A DNA stretch of 8,534 bases from assembly GCA_937893015.1 (NCBI GenBank), contig CALBJX010000038.1:1-8534 (forward strand). Reading direction: 5' to 3'. Below the pieces are notes generated by a model. It worked only from the letters and a program-made list of their open reading frames with translations. It made no database searches and was not told the DNA's origin. Position 1 is the first letter of the stretch. The number at the start of each line of letters is the position of its first letter. The DNA comes from an uncultured Verrucomicrobiales bacterium (GTDB lineage Bacteria > Verrucomicrobiota > Verrucomicrobiia > Verrucomicrobiales > Akkermansiaceae). Made by a program: the position numbers and the translations under genes. Of the stretch, positions 1 to 5,216 are shown piece after piece.

Positions 1-52
1 TCAATTTGACTTCGTACATCGTACATCGTAAATCGTACATCCCTACAAATCC
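1..52. repeat. Heptamer-array repeat, copy C (partial, at window edge)
   Basis: Four 7-bp units (TTCGTAC, ATCGTAC, ATCGTAA, ATCGTAC) occupy 11-38, followed by CCCTACAAATCC at 41-52. Bases 10-52 are the reverse complement of 1841-1883 with one mismatch in 43, so this is the left end of an A-type element in inverted orientation. Bases 1-9 also resemble the interior of copy A (AATTTGACTTCG against AATTTAACTTCG). The element continues off the window. Its outer flank overlaps the last codons and TAG stop of malQ. Confidence 0.9.
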
Positions 53-1779
53 TCACTTGTCGCTCTTCCGGCTTCCGCGGAAAGCCGGCGAATCCATGCG
101 CTTTGCGGCATGGCGGCGGCTTCGGCGGCGGTAAAAGGCATGCGGGGGCGCCAGTTGCCGCCGCCCTCCGTGCCGGGGGTGTTGAGGCGCACGGGGATAT
201 CGAAAAGCTCCGTCCACATGAGTGCGGCGTAGGAGGAGCGGCAACGCAGCAGAGCGCGGATGAGGGCGTCTTTGATGACGCTGCTCCACGGCACAAGACT
301 CTCCTCACGCGAGAGCCCCGCGTAGTCCCCCAGCCACGCGAGTACGCGGCCGCAGTCGCGCCCCGCCAGCAGGGCGTCGCGGATTTCATCGGGCGTCAGC
401 TCTTCGTCATAGGCGACATCGCGGGCGTGGGCCACGGCCATGTACCAGTCGTTCCAGTCGTTGCAGAGCGGCGGGAAATCGTGCGTAGCATAGGTAGCGA
501 AACTACAGGGATTGTAGGTATCGCCCTTGATGATGCGCTGCCTGGCGTCAATCTCCCAGTGCGGAATCTTGAAACCCGCGATACGCAGGTAGGAGAGGTC
601 CGGGCGCACGTAGTCGGGCACGCAGCCAAGGTCCTCCCCGATGACGCGCAGGCCGGGTGCGGCCTTCAACAACTGCCGTAGCAGGCGGTCCCCCTGCACA
701 AGGTTGGCGCGGCGGTCGGCCTCCTCCCAATCGGGGCGAGGGCGGAAGCCGGGGCGACGGCCGTGGCAACGAGCGGCTGCTTCATCGGGGGTGAGGTCCA
801 GGAACTCCGGGTTGCGCTCGGGCATCCACGGGAAGGCGTAGATGCGGTAGAAGCCCAACACGTGATCGATGCGGTACATCTTAAAAATCTCCGCGAGCTT
901 GCGGATACGACGGTTCCACCACGCAAAGCCGTCGCGCTCCATCACGTCCCAGCGGTAGAGCGGGATGCCCCAGTTCTGCCCCCATTTGGCGGTGAAGGGG
1001 TCCTCCGCAAAGTTGCCTTCGGCGGGCGCTCCGCCGCTCCAGTCCATATCGAAGAGGTGGCGCTCGAAAAACACATCCGCGCTGGCCACGGAGATGCCGA
1101 TAGGCACATCGCCCATGAGCAACACGTCTTTCTCGTCCGCATGAGCCCGCACCCGCGTCCACTCCCGCGCACAAAGCCATTGCAGCCATTGCTGATAACG
1201 ATACTGCTCCGCGGCGGGCTCCTGTGTTGTAGCATAGCGGCGCACCTCGTGCGGCTCGCGCAGGGGCCAATGCCACCACGCGGTCGTCCCGAAGGCGATG
1301 CTCGCCACGCGGAAGGCGGCGAAATCCGCCAACCACGCCCCCTGCCCCGCCGTCCATGCAGCAAACTCCGTGCGCTCGTCGGCAAAGGCTTCTCCGGTCT
1401 CAAAGTTCACCCATGCGCGGTGCAGCCAGTGGCGTTTGTAGCTCCGCACGCGGTCATAATCCACCCAATCGCGCCCGCCGGGTTGTTGCAGAGGCGGGGC
1501 CTCGGCGGGGTATGGGTCGCGATCGGCGGGCATGCCGGGCACGCGTTCCAAGGAAAGATACAGCGGCTCCAACGCCACGGAGCTGATGGCAGAATAGGGA
1601 GAGGGCGCAGCATCTTCCCCCAGAGCATTCACGGGAAGCAGTTGCAGAAAGCCCACGCCGCTCGCCGCCGCCCAGTCAATCCACTCCTCCAACGCGGTCA
1701 AATCACCGATGCCCGCATCCCCCGTACGCCGCAGGGAAAACAGCGGCAGCAACACGCCCGTCTTGCGCTCCGAAATCAT
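43..1779 (-). CDS. malQ: 4-alpha-glucanotransferase (amylomaltase, GH77)
   Basis: Cytoplasmic enzyme of the GH77 family, which transfers alpha-1,4-glucan segments between maltodextrins or glycogen-derived chains. The 578 residues match a normal bacterial MalQ length. Visible family signatures: SPYS at 60-63 followed by the usual Ser/Ala-rich stretch; GQNWGIPLYRW at 267-277; the nucleophile in YRIDHVLGF (Asp305); the acid/base in VIGEDLG (Glu382); the third catalytic Asp in ATHDFPP (Asp434); and the C-terminal NTPGTEGGGNW at 533-543. All three catalytic acids are present, so the enzyme should be active. The THD motif is followed by FPP rather than the more common NDT, a subfamily difference. 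The ATG at 1779 is chosen because the N-terminus aligns with the family (GVLLPLFSL); it has no Shine-Dalgarno sequence. The last residues, Asp-Leu and the TAG stop, lie inside repeat copy C. It looks monocistronic, with no sugar-transport or regulator gene nearby. Confidence 0.96.
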   Translation of the reverse strand: MISERKTGVLLPLFSLRRTGDAGIGDLTALEEWIDWAAASGVGFLQLLPVNALGEDAAPSPYSAISSVALEPLYLSLERVPGMPADRDPYPAEAPPLQQPGGRDWVDYDRVRSYKRHWLHRAWVNFETGEAFADERTEFAAWTAGQGAWLADFAAFRVASIAFGTTAWWHWPLREPHEVRRYATTQEPAAEQYRYQQWLQWLCAREWTRVRAHADEKDVLLMGDVPIGISVASADVFFERHLFDMDWSGGAPAEGNFAEDPFTAKWGQNWGIPLYRWDVMERDGFAWWNRRIRKLAEIFKMYRIDHVLGFYRIYAFPWMPERNPEFLDLTPDEAAARCHGRRPGFRPRPDWEEADRRANLVQGDRLLRQLLKAAPGLRVIGEDLGCVPDYVRPDLSYLRIAGFKIPHWEIDARQRIIKGDTYNPCSFATYATHDFPPLCNDWNDWYMAVAHARDVAYDEELTPDEIRDALLAGRDCGRVLAWLGDYAGLSREESLVPWSSVIKDALIRALLRCRSSYAALMWTELFDIPVRLNTPGTEGGGNWRPRMPFTAAEAAAMPQSAWIRRLSAEAGRATSEDL

Positions 1780-1785
1780 GGTAGC

Positions 1786-1814
1786 AGTCTAGCATAGGGC
1801 AAGGGAGGGGGCAA
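1786..1814 (-). promoter_or_regulatory. Possible sigma-70-type promoter of malQ
   Basis: On the minus strand TTGCCC (-35, 1814-1809) is followed after 17 bp by TAGACT (-10, 1791-1786), each matching four of six consensus bases. Only 6 nt separate the -10 box from the ATG, so a transcript from here would be leaderless or nearly so. The match is modest and the region is short of alternatives; treat it as a candidate. Confidence 0.35.
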
Positions 1815-1840
1815 GCGAAAAGCACAGAGGAGACAAATTG

Positions 1841-2039
1841 GGATTTGTAGGGAAGTACGATTTACGATGTACGATGTACGAAGTTAAATTTAGGCGCGGC
1901 TGTGCCGCGCGGAATTTCAAAAACCTGTCTGACACAAGTGTCAGACAGGTTTCGTCATCCGGCGAGCGTAGCGAGCGGAACTCAAACTTCGTACATCGTA
2001 CATCGTACTTCGTACATTCAGTTTGACAAACTGCTCATT
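1841..2039. repeat. Heptamer-bounded intergenic element, copy A (complete)
   Basis: This element of about 199 bp has two ends that are imperfect inverted repeats made of 7-bp units. Left end: GTACGAT, TTACGAT, GTACGAT, GTACGAA at 1855-1882. Right end: TTCGTAC, ATCGTAC, ATCGTAC, TTCGTAC at 1988-2015. Inside, in order, are a GC hairpin (GCGCGGC/GCCGCGC, 1894-1910), a 14-bp-stem hairpin (1921-1952) and a GCGAGCG-rich segment (1961-1977). The outer left flank (1841-1853) recurs in copy C. The outer right flank (2016-2039, containing CAGTTTGACAAACTG) recurs in copy D. Matches to C and D define both boundaries. It has no coding capacity and resembles a non-autonomous MITE- or BIME-like element. It lies between glnN and malQ. 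Confidence 0.85.
1919..1952 (-). terminator. Hairpin terminator inside copy A
   Basis: A perfect 14-bp stem (1921-1934 with 1939-1952, loop CAAG) contains GTCTGAC. On the minus strand it ends in five T residues (A tract at 1919-1923). It lies on the glnN side of the malQ promoter region and would stop any transcription leaking from glnN towards malQ. The same stem core and upstream sequence recur at the lysS terminator (5136-5166). Confidence 0.6.
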
Positions 2040-2059
2040 GCCGCATAAGCGGCAATGAG
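2019..2059. other. Two adjacent perfect hairpins downstream of glnN
   Basis: CAGTTT/AAACTG with a 3-nt GAC loop (2019-2033) directly abuts an 11-bp perfect stem CTCATTGCCGC/GCGGCAATGAG with loop ATAA (2034-2059). The second stem straddles the inferred right boundary of copy A at 2039/2040, so half of it is repeat sequence and half unique. Neither has a T tract. They may stabilise the glnN 3' end or back up termination. Confidence 0.6.
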
Positions 2060-2061
2060 AA

Positions 2062-2105
2062 ACCGCGCTCCTTCACCCGAAGGAGCGCGGTCAGAGAATT
2101 CTCTG
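2062..2105 (-). terminator. Strong hairpin plus palindrome after glnN
   Basis: A perfect 13-bp GC-rich stem (2062-2074 with 2079-2091, 4-nt loop) starts 21 nt after the glnN stop codon. It is preceded on the transcript by the 14-bp palindrome CAGAGAATTCTCTG (2092-2105). Only two T residues follow the stem, so it is not a canonical intrinsic terminator. Its position and strength still make it the likely glnN mRNA 3' structure, possibly together with the hairpins at 2019-2059 and 1921-1952. Confidence 0.6.
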
Positions 2106-2111
2106 GTTTGA

Positions 2112-4217
2112 TTACTTGCTGTGGATGTTGAGCATCGCAGCATAGGTGGGCACGGGCCACAAGCCGGCGTCCACGATAGCTTCGAGGGCGTCAACGGTTT
2201 CGCGGGCGGACACCATGGCGGTACGAATCGCGGCGGGGTCGCCCATTTCGATGGCGGACTTGAGAGTCGCCACCTTGCCGGGAAGCTCATCATAGAGGGT
2301 ACCCACGGTCTCGGCCTTGCCCGTAGCGGCGGCAAGACCGGCGGTGATACCGGCAGCTTTGATGGAGGCAACTGTGCCGCAGATTTCGGTCATCTGGGCG
2401 GCGACAGCCGGCAGGTAAATGGTCTGGAGCATGTTGAGGCAGGTCTTGGCCTCGATGTCGATGACCTTCTCGTAGCTCTCAACCTGAATCTCCTTGCGGG
2501 CAAGGAGCTCACCCTCGGACAGCACGCAGTACTTGTCCATGAGCGCGATGGTGGAGGGCTGAGACAGCACCTCGAGAGCTTCGGGGGTCGTGTGGATGTG
2601 GGGCAGGCCGCGGCGCTCGGCCTCGGCGACCCATTCGTCGGAGTAGCCGTTGCCGTTGAACACCACGCGGTCGTGCTTGGTAATCATCTCGCGGATGAGC
2701 TCGCTCACGGCGGCGTTGAACTCAGGCTTGCCGGCCACGGGTTCGAGCTTGGTCGCCACTTCATCGAGCGTTTCGCACATGATGGTGTTGAGCACCGCCA
2801 TGGGCCACGCGCAGGTCTGGGAGGAACCGACGGCGCGGAACTCGAACTTGTTGCCCGTGAAGGCGAAGGGAGAGGTGCGGTTGCGGTCCGTCGTGTCCTT
2901 GGGCAGCACGGGCAGCACATCCACGCCGAGTTCCATGGAGGTCTTCTCCGCAGAGGACTTGGCGCCGCCGGCCTTAATCTGCTCGATAATGTCGGCGAGC
3001 TGGTCGCCGAGGAAGATGGAGATGATGGCGGGCGGGGCTTCCTGAGCGCCGAGACGGTGGTCGTTGCCGGCCTTGGAGATGGAGGCGCGCAGCAAGTCGG
3101 CGTGCTTATCCACGGCCTGAATCACGCTGGCGAGGAAGGTGAGGAAGACGAGGTTGCTGTGGGGCGTCTTGCCGGGGGAGAACAGGGAGCCGAGCTCGGG
3201 CGTGGAGAGCGACCAGTTGTTGTGCTTGCCGCTGCCGTTCACGCCGGCGTAGGGTTTCTCGTGCAGCAGGCACACGAGGTTGAACTTGAGCGCCTGACGC
3301 TGCAGCACGTCCATAATCATCACGTTGTGGTCCACGGCCACGTTGATGGGCTCGAAGAGGGGAGCTAGCTCAAACTGGCCGGGAGCCACCTCGTTGTGGC
3401 GGGTCTTGGCGGGCACGCCGAGGGCCCACAGGGCGTGGTCCACGCTGGCCATGAACTCCAGCACGCGCTCTTTGATGGAGCCGAAGTAGTGGTCTTCCAT
3501 CTGCTGGTGCTTGGGCGGCAGGCAGCCGAAAAGGGTGCGGCCCGTCTCAATGAGGTCGGGACGCTGGAGGTAGAGGTCGCGGTCCACCAGGAAATATTCC
3601 TGCTCAGCACCGAGGTTGCTGTCCACGCGGCTGGGGGTGATGCCGAAGCAGTTCAGCACGCGGGTGGCCTGGCGGCTCACGGCCTCCATGGAACGAAGAA
3701 GGGGGGTCTTCTTATCCAGCGCTTCGCCCGTGTAGGAGCAGAAGGCGGTGGGGATGCAAAGCGTGGCGGTGTGCGCCGTGCGCTTGATGAAGGCGGGGGA
3801 GGTGGGGTCCCACACGGTGTAGCCGCGGGCCTCGAAGGTGGCGCGGATACCGCCGGAGGGGAAGGAAGAGGCATCGGGCTCGCTCTGGATGAGGTTCTTG
3901 CCCGTGAACTCGCAAATCATGCTGCCTTTGCCGTCGGGCTCCACGAAGGAGTCGTGCTTCTCGGCGGTGGCATCGGTGAGGGGCTGGAACCAGTGCGTGT
4001 AGTGCGTGGCGCCCTTGGAGATGGCCCACACCTTCATGGCTTGCGCCACTTCATCAGCAATGGAGGGATCCAGACGTCCACCCTGCTGGATGGTCACGAG
4101 CATCTTCTTGAAAGCGCTCTTGGAGAGATACTTCTCCATCGTCTTAATCCCGAAGGTGTCGCTCCCGTAGAGAGCTTCCAACGCTTCAGCCGAATCCGTA
4201 ACGGTGTCAGTAGCCAT
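2112..4217 (-). CDS. glnN: Type III glutamine synthetase (GSIII)
   Basis: Makes glutamine from glutamate, ammonia and ATP; it is the main ammonia-assimilation step, in the cytoplasm. The 701-residue length is typical of GSIII and far above GSI (about 450-470). GSIII signatures in order: GAEQEYFLVD (203-212, metal-binding Glu); KTRHNEVAPGQFELAP (271-286); HEKPYAGVNGSGKHNNWS (319-336, the ATP/glutamate loop region); RLGAQEAPPAIIS (388-400); FTGNKFEFRAVGSS (453-466); NGNGYSDEW (521-529). The C-terminal helical region after about 570 is also GSIII-like. GSIII enzymes are usually dodecamers of two facing hexamers. The ATG at 4217 lacks a Shine-Dalgarno sequence but fits the family N-terminus. Transcription should come from the sigma-54 promoter at 4279-4296, so expression probably responds to nitrogen status. 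No glnB, amtB or glutamate synthase gene is in the window. Confidence 0.97.
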   Translation of the reverse strand: MATDTVTDSAEALEALYGSDTFGIKTMEKYLSKSAFKKMLVTIQQGGRLDPSIADEVAQAMKVWAISKGATHYTHWFQPLTDATAEKHDSFVEPDGKGSMICEFTGKNLIQSEPDASSFPSGGIRATFEARGYTVWDPTSPAFIKRTAHTATLCIPTAFCSYTGEALDKKTPLLRSMEAVSRQATRVLNCFGITPSRVDSNLGAEQEYFLVDRDLYLQRPDLIETGRTLFGCLPPKHQQMEDHYFGSIKERVLEFMASVDHALWALGVPAKTRHNEVAPGQFELAPLFEPINVAVDHNVMIMDVLQRQALKFNLVCLLHEKPYAGVNGSGKHNNWSLSTPELGSLFSPGKTPHSNLVFLTFLASVIQAVDKHADLLRASISKAGNDHRLGAQEAPPAIISIFLGDQLADIIEQIKAGGAKSSAEKTSMELGVDVLPVLPKDTTDRNRTSPFAFTGNKFEFRAVGSSQTCAWPMAVLNTIMCETLDEVATKLEPVAGKPEFNAAVSELIREMITKHDRVVFNGNGYSDEWVAEAERRGLPHIHTTPEALEVLSQPSTIALMDKYCVLSEGELLARKEIQVESYEKVIDIEAKTCLNMLQTIYLPAVAAQMTEICGTVASIKAAGITAGLAAATGKAETVGTLYDELPGKVATLKSAIEMGDPAAIRTAMVSARETVDALEAIVDAGLWPVPTYAAMLNIHSK

Positions 4218-4278
4218 GTCGATGATAGTGTTTGTTTCAGTTCAGGTGGTGCTCAGCACACACCCTCATCTTATCACA

Positions 4279-4296
4279 TTGCAAGCCGCGTGCCAA
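4279..4296 (-). promoter_or_regulatory. Sigma-54 (RpoN) promoter of glnN
   Basis: Reading the minus strand, TTGGCACG (4296-4289), four bases CGGC, then TTGCAA (4284-4279) reproduce the -24/-12 consensus TGGCAC-N5-TTGCA exactly, with the invariant GG and GC at the correct spacing. By the usual geometry transcription would start near 4269, leaving about 51 nt of leader before the glnN ATG. A weaker sigma-70 reading (TTGGCA, 17 bp, TAAGAT at 4273-4268) overlaps it and could give basal expression. Sigma-54 control of a glutamine synthetase fits nitrogen regulation in many bacteria. Confidence 0.85.
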
Positions 4297-4297
4297 C

Positions 4298-4349
4298 TTT
4301 TTCTAAAAAAATATTTTTATTGAATTTTCAAGGATATTTTTTAGAAAAA
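4298..4349. promoter_or_regulatory. AT-rich inverted repeat between glnN promoter and upstream sites
   Basis: A perfect 13-bp inverted repeat, TTTTTCTAAAAAA (4298-4310) and TTTTTTAGAAAAA (4337-4349), flanks a very AT-rich 26-bp centre. It begins 2 bp upstream of the -24 box and spans about -30 to -80 relative to the predicted start. A-tracts in phase are expected to bend DNA, and this is where sigma-54 promoters often need a bend to bring enhancer-bound activator to polymerase. The role is inferred; the inverted repeat is directly visible. Confidence 0.55.
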
Positions 4350-4380
4350 TCTTTTGAAGAGCTTCGACAGAGCTTTTTGC

Positions 4381-4440
4381 GATTTACAAATTTGTAAATC
4401 TTAAAATACCGATTTACATTTTTGTAATACATTTTTGTAA
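4381..4440. promoter_or_regulatory. Cluster of three TACAwwTTTGTAA sites (putative enhancer)
   Basis: The first site is the perfect 20-bp palindrome GATTTACAAATTTGTAAATC (4381-4400). Two further copies of TACATTTTTGTAA lie head to tail with no gap at 4415-4427 and 4428-4440. The first and second copies start 30 bp apart, close to three helical turns. Relative to the predicted glnN start the centres are near -121, -152 and -165, normal for binding of a sigma-54 activator. The motif differs from the NtrC site (TGCACC-N5-GGTGCA) and from NtcA (GTA-N8-TAC). The protein that binds it is unknown. Confidence 0.7.
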
Positions 4441-4513
4441 AAGCTTACTTGCTATTTTCAACAACATTTAAGAAAAGCGAAAGAAAGCGAGGGAGGGGAA
4501 GAAAGGCCGTGAG

Positions 4514-4557
4514 AAAAAAAACGCCGCTGATGCACCATCTTGGCAGCATCAGCGGCG
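4514..4557 (-). terminator. Rho-independent terminator of the small exported protein gene
   Basis: A 12-bp perfect stem CGCCGCTGATGC/GCATCAGCGGCG (4522-4533 with 4546-4557), with a possible inner CCA/TGG pairing, is followed on the minus strand by eight T residues (A run at 4514-4521). It lies 38 nt past the stop codon at 4596. This isolates the upstream gene from glnN. The rest of the gap to the glnN control sites (4441-4513) is purine-rich and shows nothing else. Confidence 0.9.
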
Positions 4558-4595
4558 GAGGGGAGTAGTCGGGGTTCCGTCCATATCCTCAGCGT

Positions 4596-4904
4596 TCATC
4601 GGCGGGAGAGGTGGCGGAGGTGACGGCGTTCGGCTTCGCGGCGGGCCATTTCCGCGCGGCGGCGTTCGGCTTCGCGACGAGCTATTTCCGCGCGGCGGCG
4701 TTCGGCTTCGCGGCGAGCCATTTCCGCATGGTAGCGGCGGTCATGGACGCAGTGGTTCACCGCATGGCAATGGTTATCCGACACGCTCACGCTGACACCG
4801 ACGCTGCTGAAGCTCACATTCACGCTCGCAGCCTCAGACCGGGCAGCAAAGGCAAACACGGCCACGCAGGCCACCATCATGCTTTTCATCATATTCTTGT
4901 TCAT
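4596..4904 (-). CDS. Small exported protein with Arg/Glu-rich 12-residue repeats
   Basis: I do not recognise a family. The 102 residues have three parts. Residues 1-25 form a signal peptide (Lys near the start, hydrophobic core VACVAVFAFA, cleavage likely after SEA). Residues 26-43 are an alternating Val/Ser stretch likely to be beta-strand. Residues 44-59 are rich in His and Cys (DNHCHAVNHCVH), a possible metal site with Cys46 and Cys52. Residues 60-95 are three copies of AEMARREAERRR (with M/I and R/H changes), expected to form one long, highly charged helix. The N-terminal export signal and its own strong terminator argue that this is a real gene despite low complexity. The ATG at 4904 has no Shine-Dalgarno sequence. 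It is flanked by lysS upstream and glnN downstream, each transcribed separately. A nucleic-acid-binding or envelope role is possible but not shown. Confidence 0.72.
   Translation of the reverse strand: MNKNMMKSMMVACVAVFAFAARSEAASVNVSFSSVGVSVSVSDNHCHAVNHCVHDRRYHAEMARREAERRRAEIARREAERRRAEMARREAERRHLRHLSRR
4620..4727. repeat. Three tandem 36-bp repeats inside the small exported protein gene
   Basis: Three near-identical 36-bp units encode residues 60-95, so the reading frame is kept whatever the copy number. The DNA copies differ at few positions, which suggests recent expansion and possible variation in length between strains. Confidence 0.85.
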
Positions 4905-5135
4905 GGTTGTATCATGGGCTTCATGCCCTTCACATGGACAAGCGTTTCAGAGAAGTCTTTTTGTTTTTATTTTGTAATTATTTCTTTTAAATAATCTTTT
5001 TTTTAAAAAAAAGGAGAGGCTCAACATCAGCCCAAAGCAAAGACGCCACGCAGAGCATCCTCGCGGTCCCGAGCGCTCGCTGCAAGCATCACTCAGCACA
5101 CGCAACATCTCCGCCTTTCGCTCCCCGTCACACAA
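4905..5135. other. Gene-free region with AT tracts upstream of the small exported protein gene
   Basis: Nothing convincing is encoded here. Positions 4960-5012 are almost pure A/T and contain a perfect 18-bp palindrome, C-T8-A8-G (4996-5013). Such tracts commonly act as upstream promoter elements, so the promoter of the 4904 gene is probably between about 4930 and 4995. I cannot pick a -35/-10 pair with confidence. A small GGGC/GCCC hairpin (4917-4929) lies in the presumed leader. Positions 5014-5135 are ordinary GC-richer DNA with no structure that I can support. Confidence 0.45.
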
Positions 5136-5166
5136 AAAATGGTCTGACCATCGGTCAGACCATTTT
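5136..5166 (-). terminator. Rho-independent terminator of lysS
   Basis: A perfect 14-bp stem (5136-5149 with 5153-5166, loop ATC) contains GTCTGAC. Its arms end in A4 and T4, and on the minus strand it runs into six T residues (A run 5134-5139). It is 50 nt after the lysS stop. Its symmetry would also let it act on plus-strand transcription. It is the clearest shared part between repeat copies A and E. Confidence 0.88.
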
Positions 5167-5212
5167 CTCAATCCGGCGCCGTCCGGCGCACGAATTTTCT
5201 GATTTGTACATC
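5136..5212. repeat. Decayed repeat copy E with a single heptamer
   Basis: Read on the minus strand, a lone GATGTAC (5212-5206), a TTCG-containing spacer, a GCGCCGG-rich segment, CGGATTGAGAAAA and the GTCTGAC hairpin occur in the same order as in copy A (GATGTACGAAG, GCTCGC-rich segment, CGGATGACGAAA, hairpin). The second half of A is absent. This looks like a truncated or ancestral form of the element placed just after the lysS stop. The alignment is by eye. Confidence 0.55.
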
Positions 5213-5216
5213 TCTA

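Noticed and set aside
1..52. Heptamer arrays as CRISPR remnants
   Set aside because: Units are 7 bp, directly abutting, without spacers; no cas gene is present.
763..1797. Long plus-strand open frame opposite malQ (344 codons)
   Set aside because: It is antisense to a clear GH77 gene in GC-rich DNA, has composition of a frame shadow and no recognisable domain.
1921..1952. GTCTGAC hairpins as DNA uptake sequences
   Set aside because: The similarity to the Neisseria GCCGTCTGAA core is short, and only two hairpins are seen; terminator function explains them.
1838..2026. 62-codon plus-strand frame
   Set aside because: Coincides with repeat copy A and is read through its hairpins and heptamers.
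4268..4296. Sigma-70 promoter TTGGCA-17-TAAGAT as the main glnN promoter
   Set aside because: It fits reasonably, but the overlapping -24/-12 element is an exact sigma-54 match with enhancer-like sites behind it; kept only as possible basal promoter.
2121..4397. Long plus-strand open frames opposite glnN (2121-3368 and 3396-4397)
   Set aside because: Antisense to glnN, rich in Gly/His/Val/Leu as expected of a complement frame, with no motif; the second runs through the sigma-54 control region.
4381..4440. NtcA or NtrC binding sites upstream of glnN
   Set aside because: Spacing and half-sites do not match GTA-N8-TAC or TGCACC-N5-GGTGCA.
4947..5171. 74-codon minus-strand frame downstream of lysS
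   Set aside because: Its first codons are the lysS terminator hairpin and its end is poly-A/T tract; no ribosome site and no domain.
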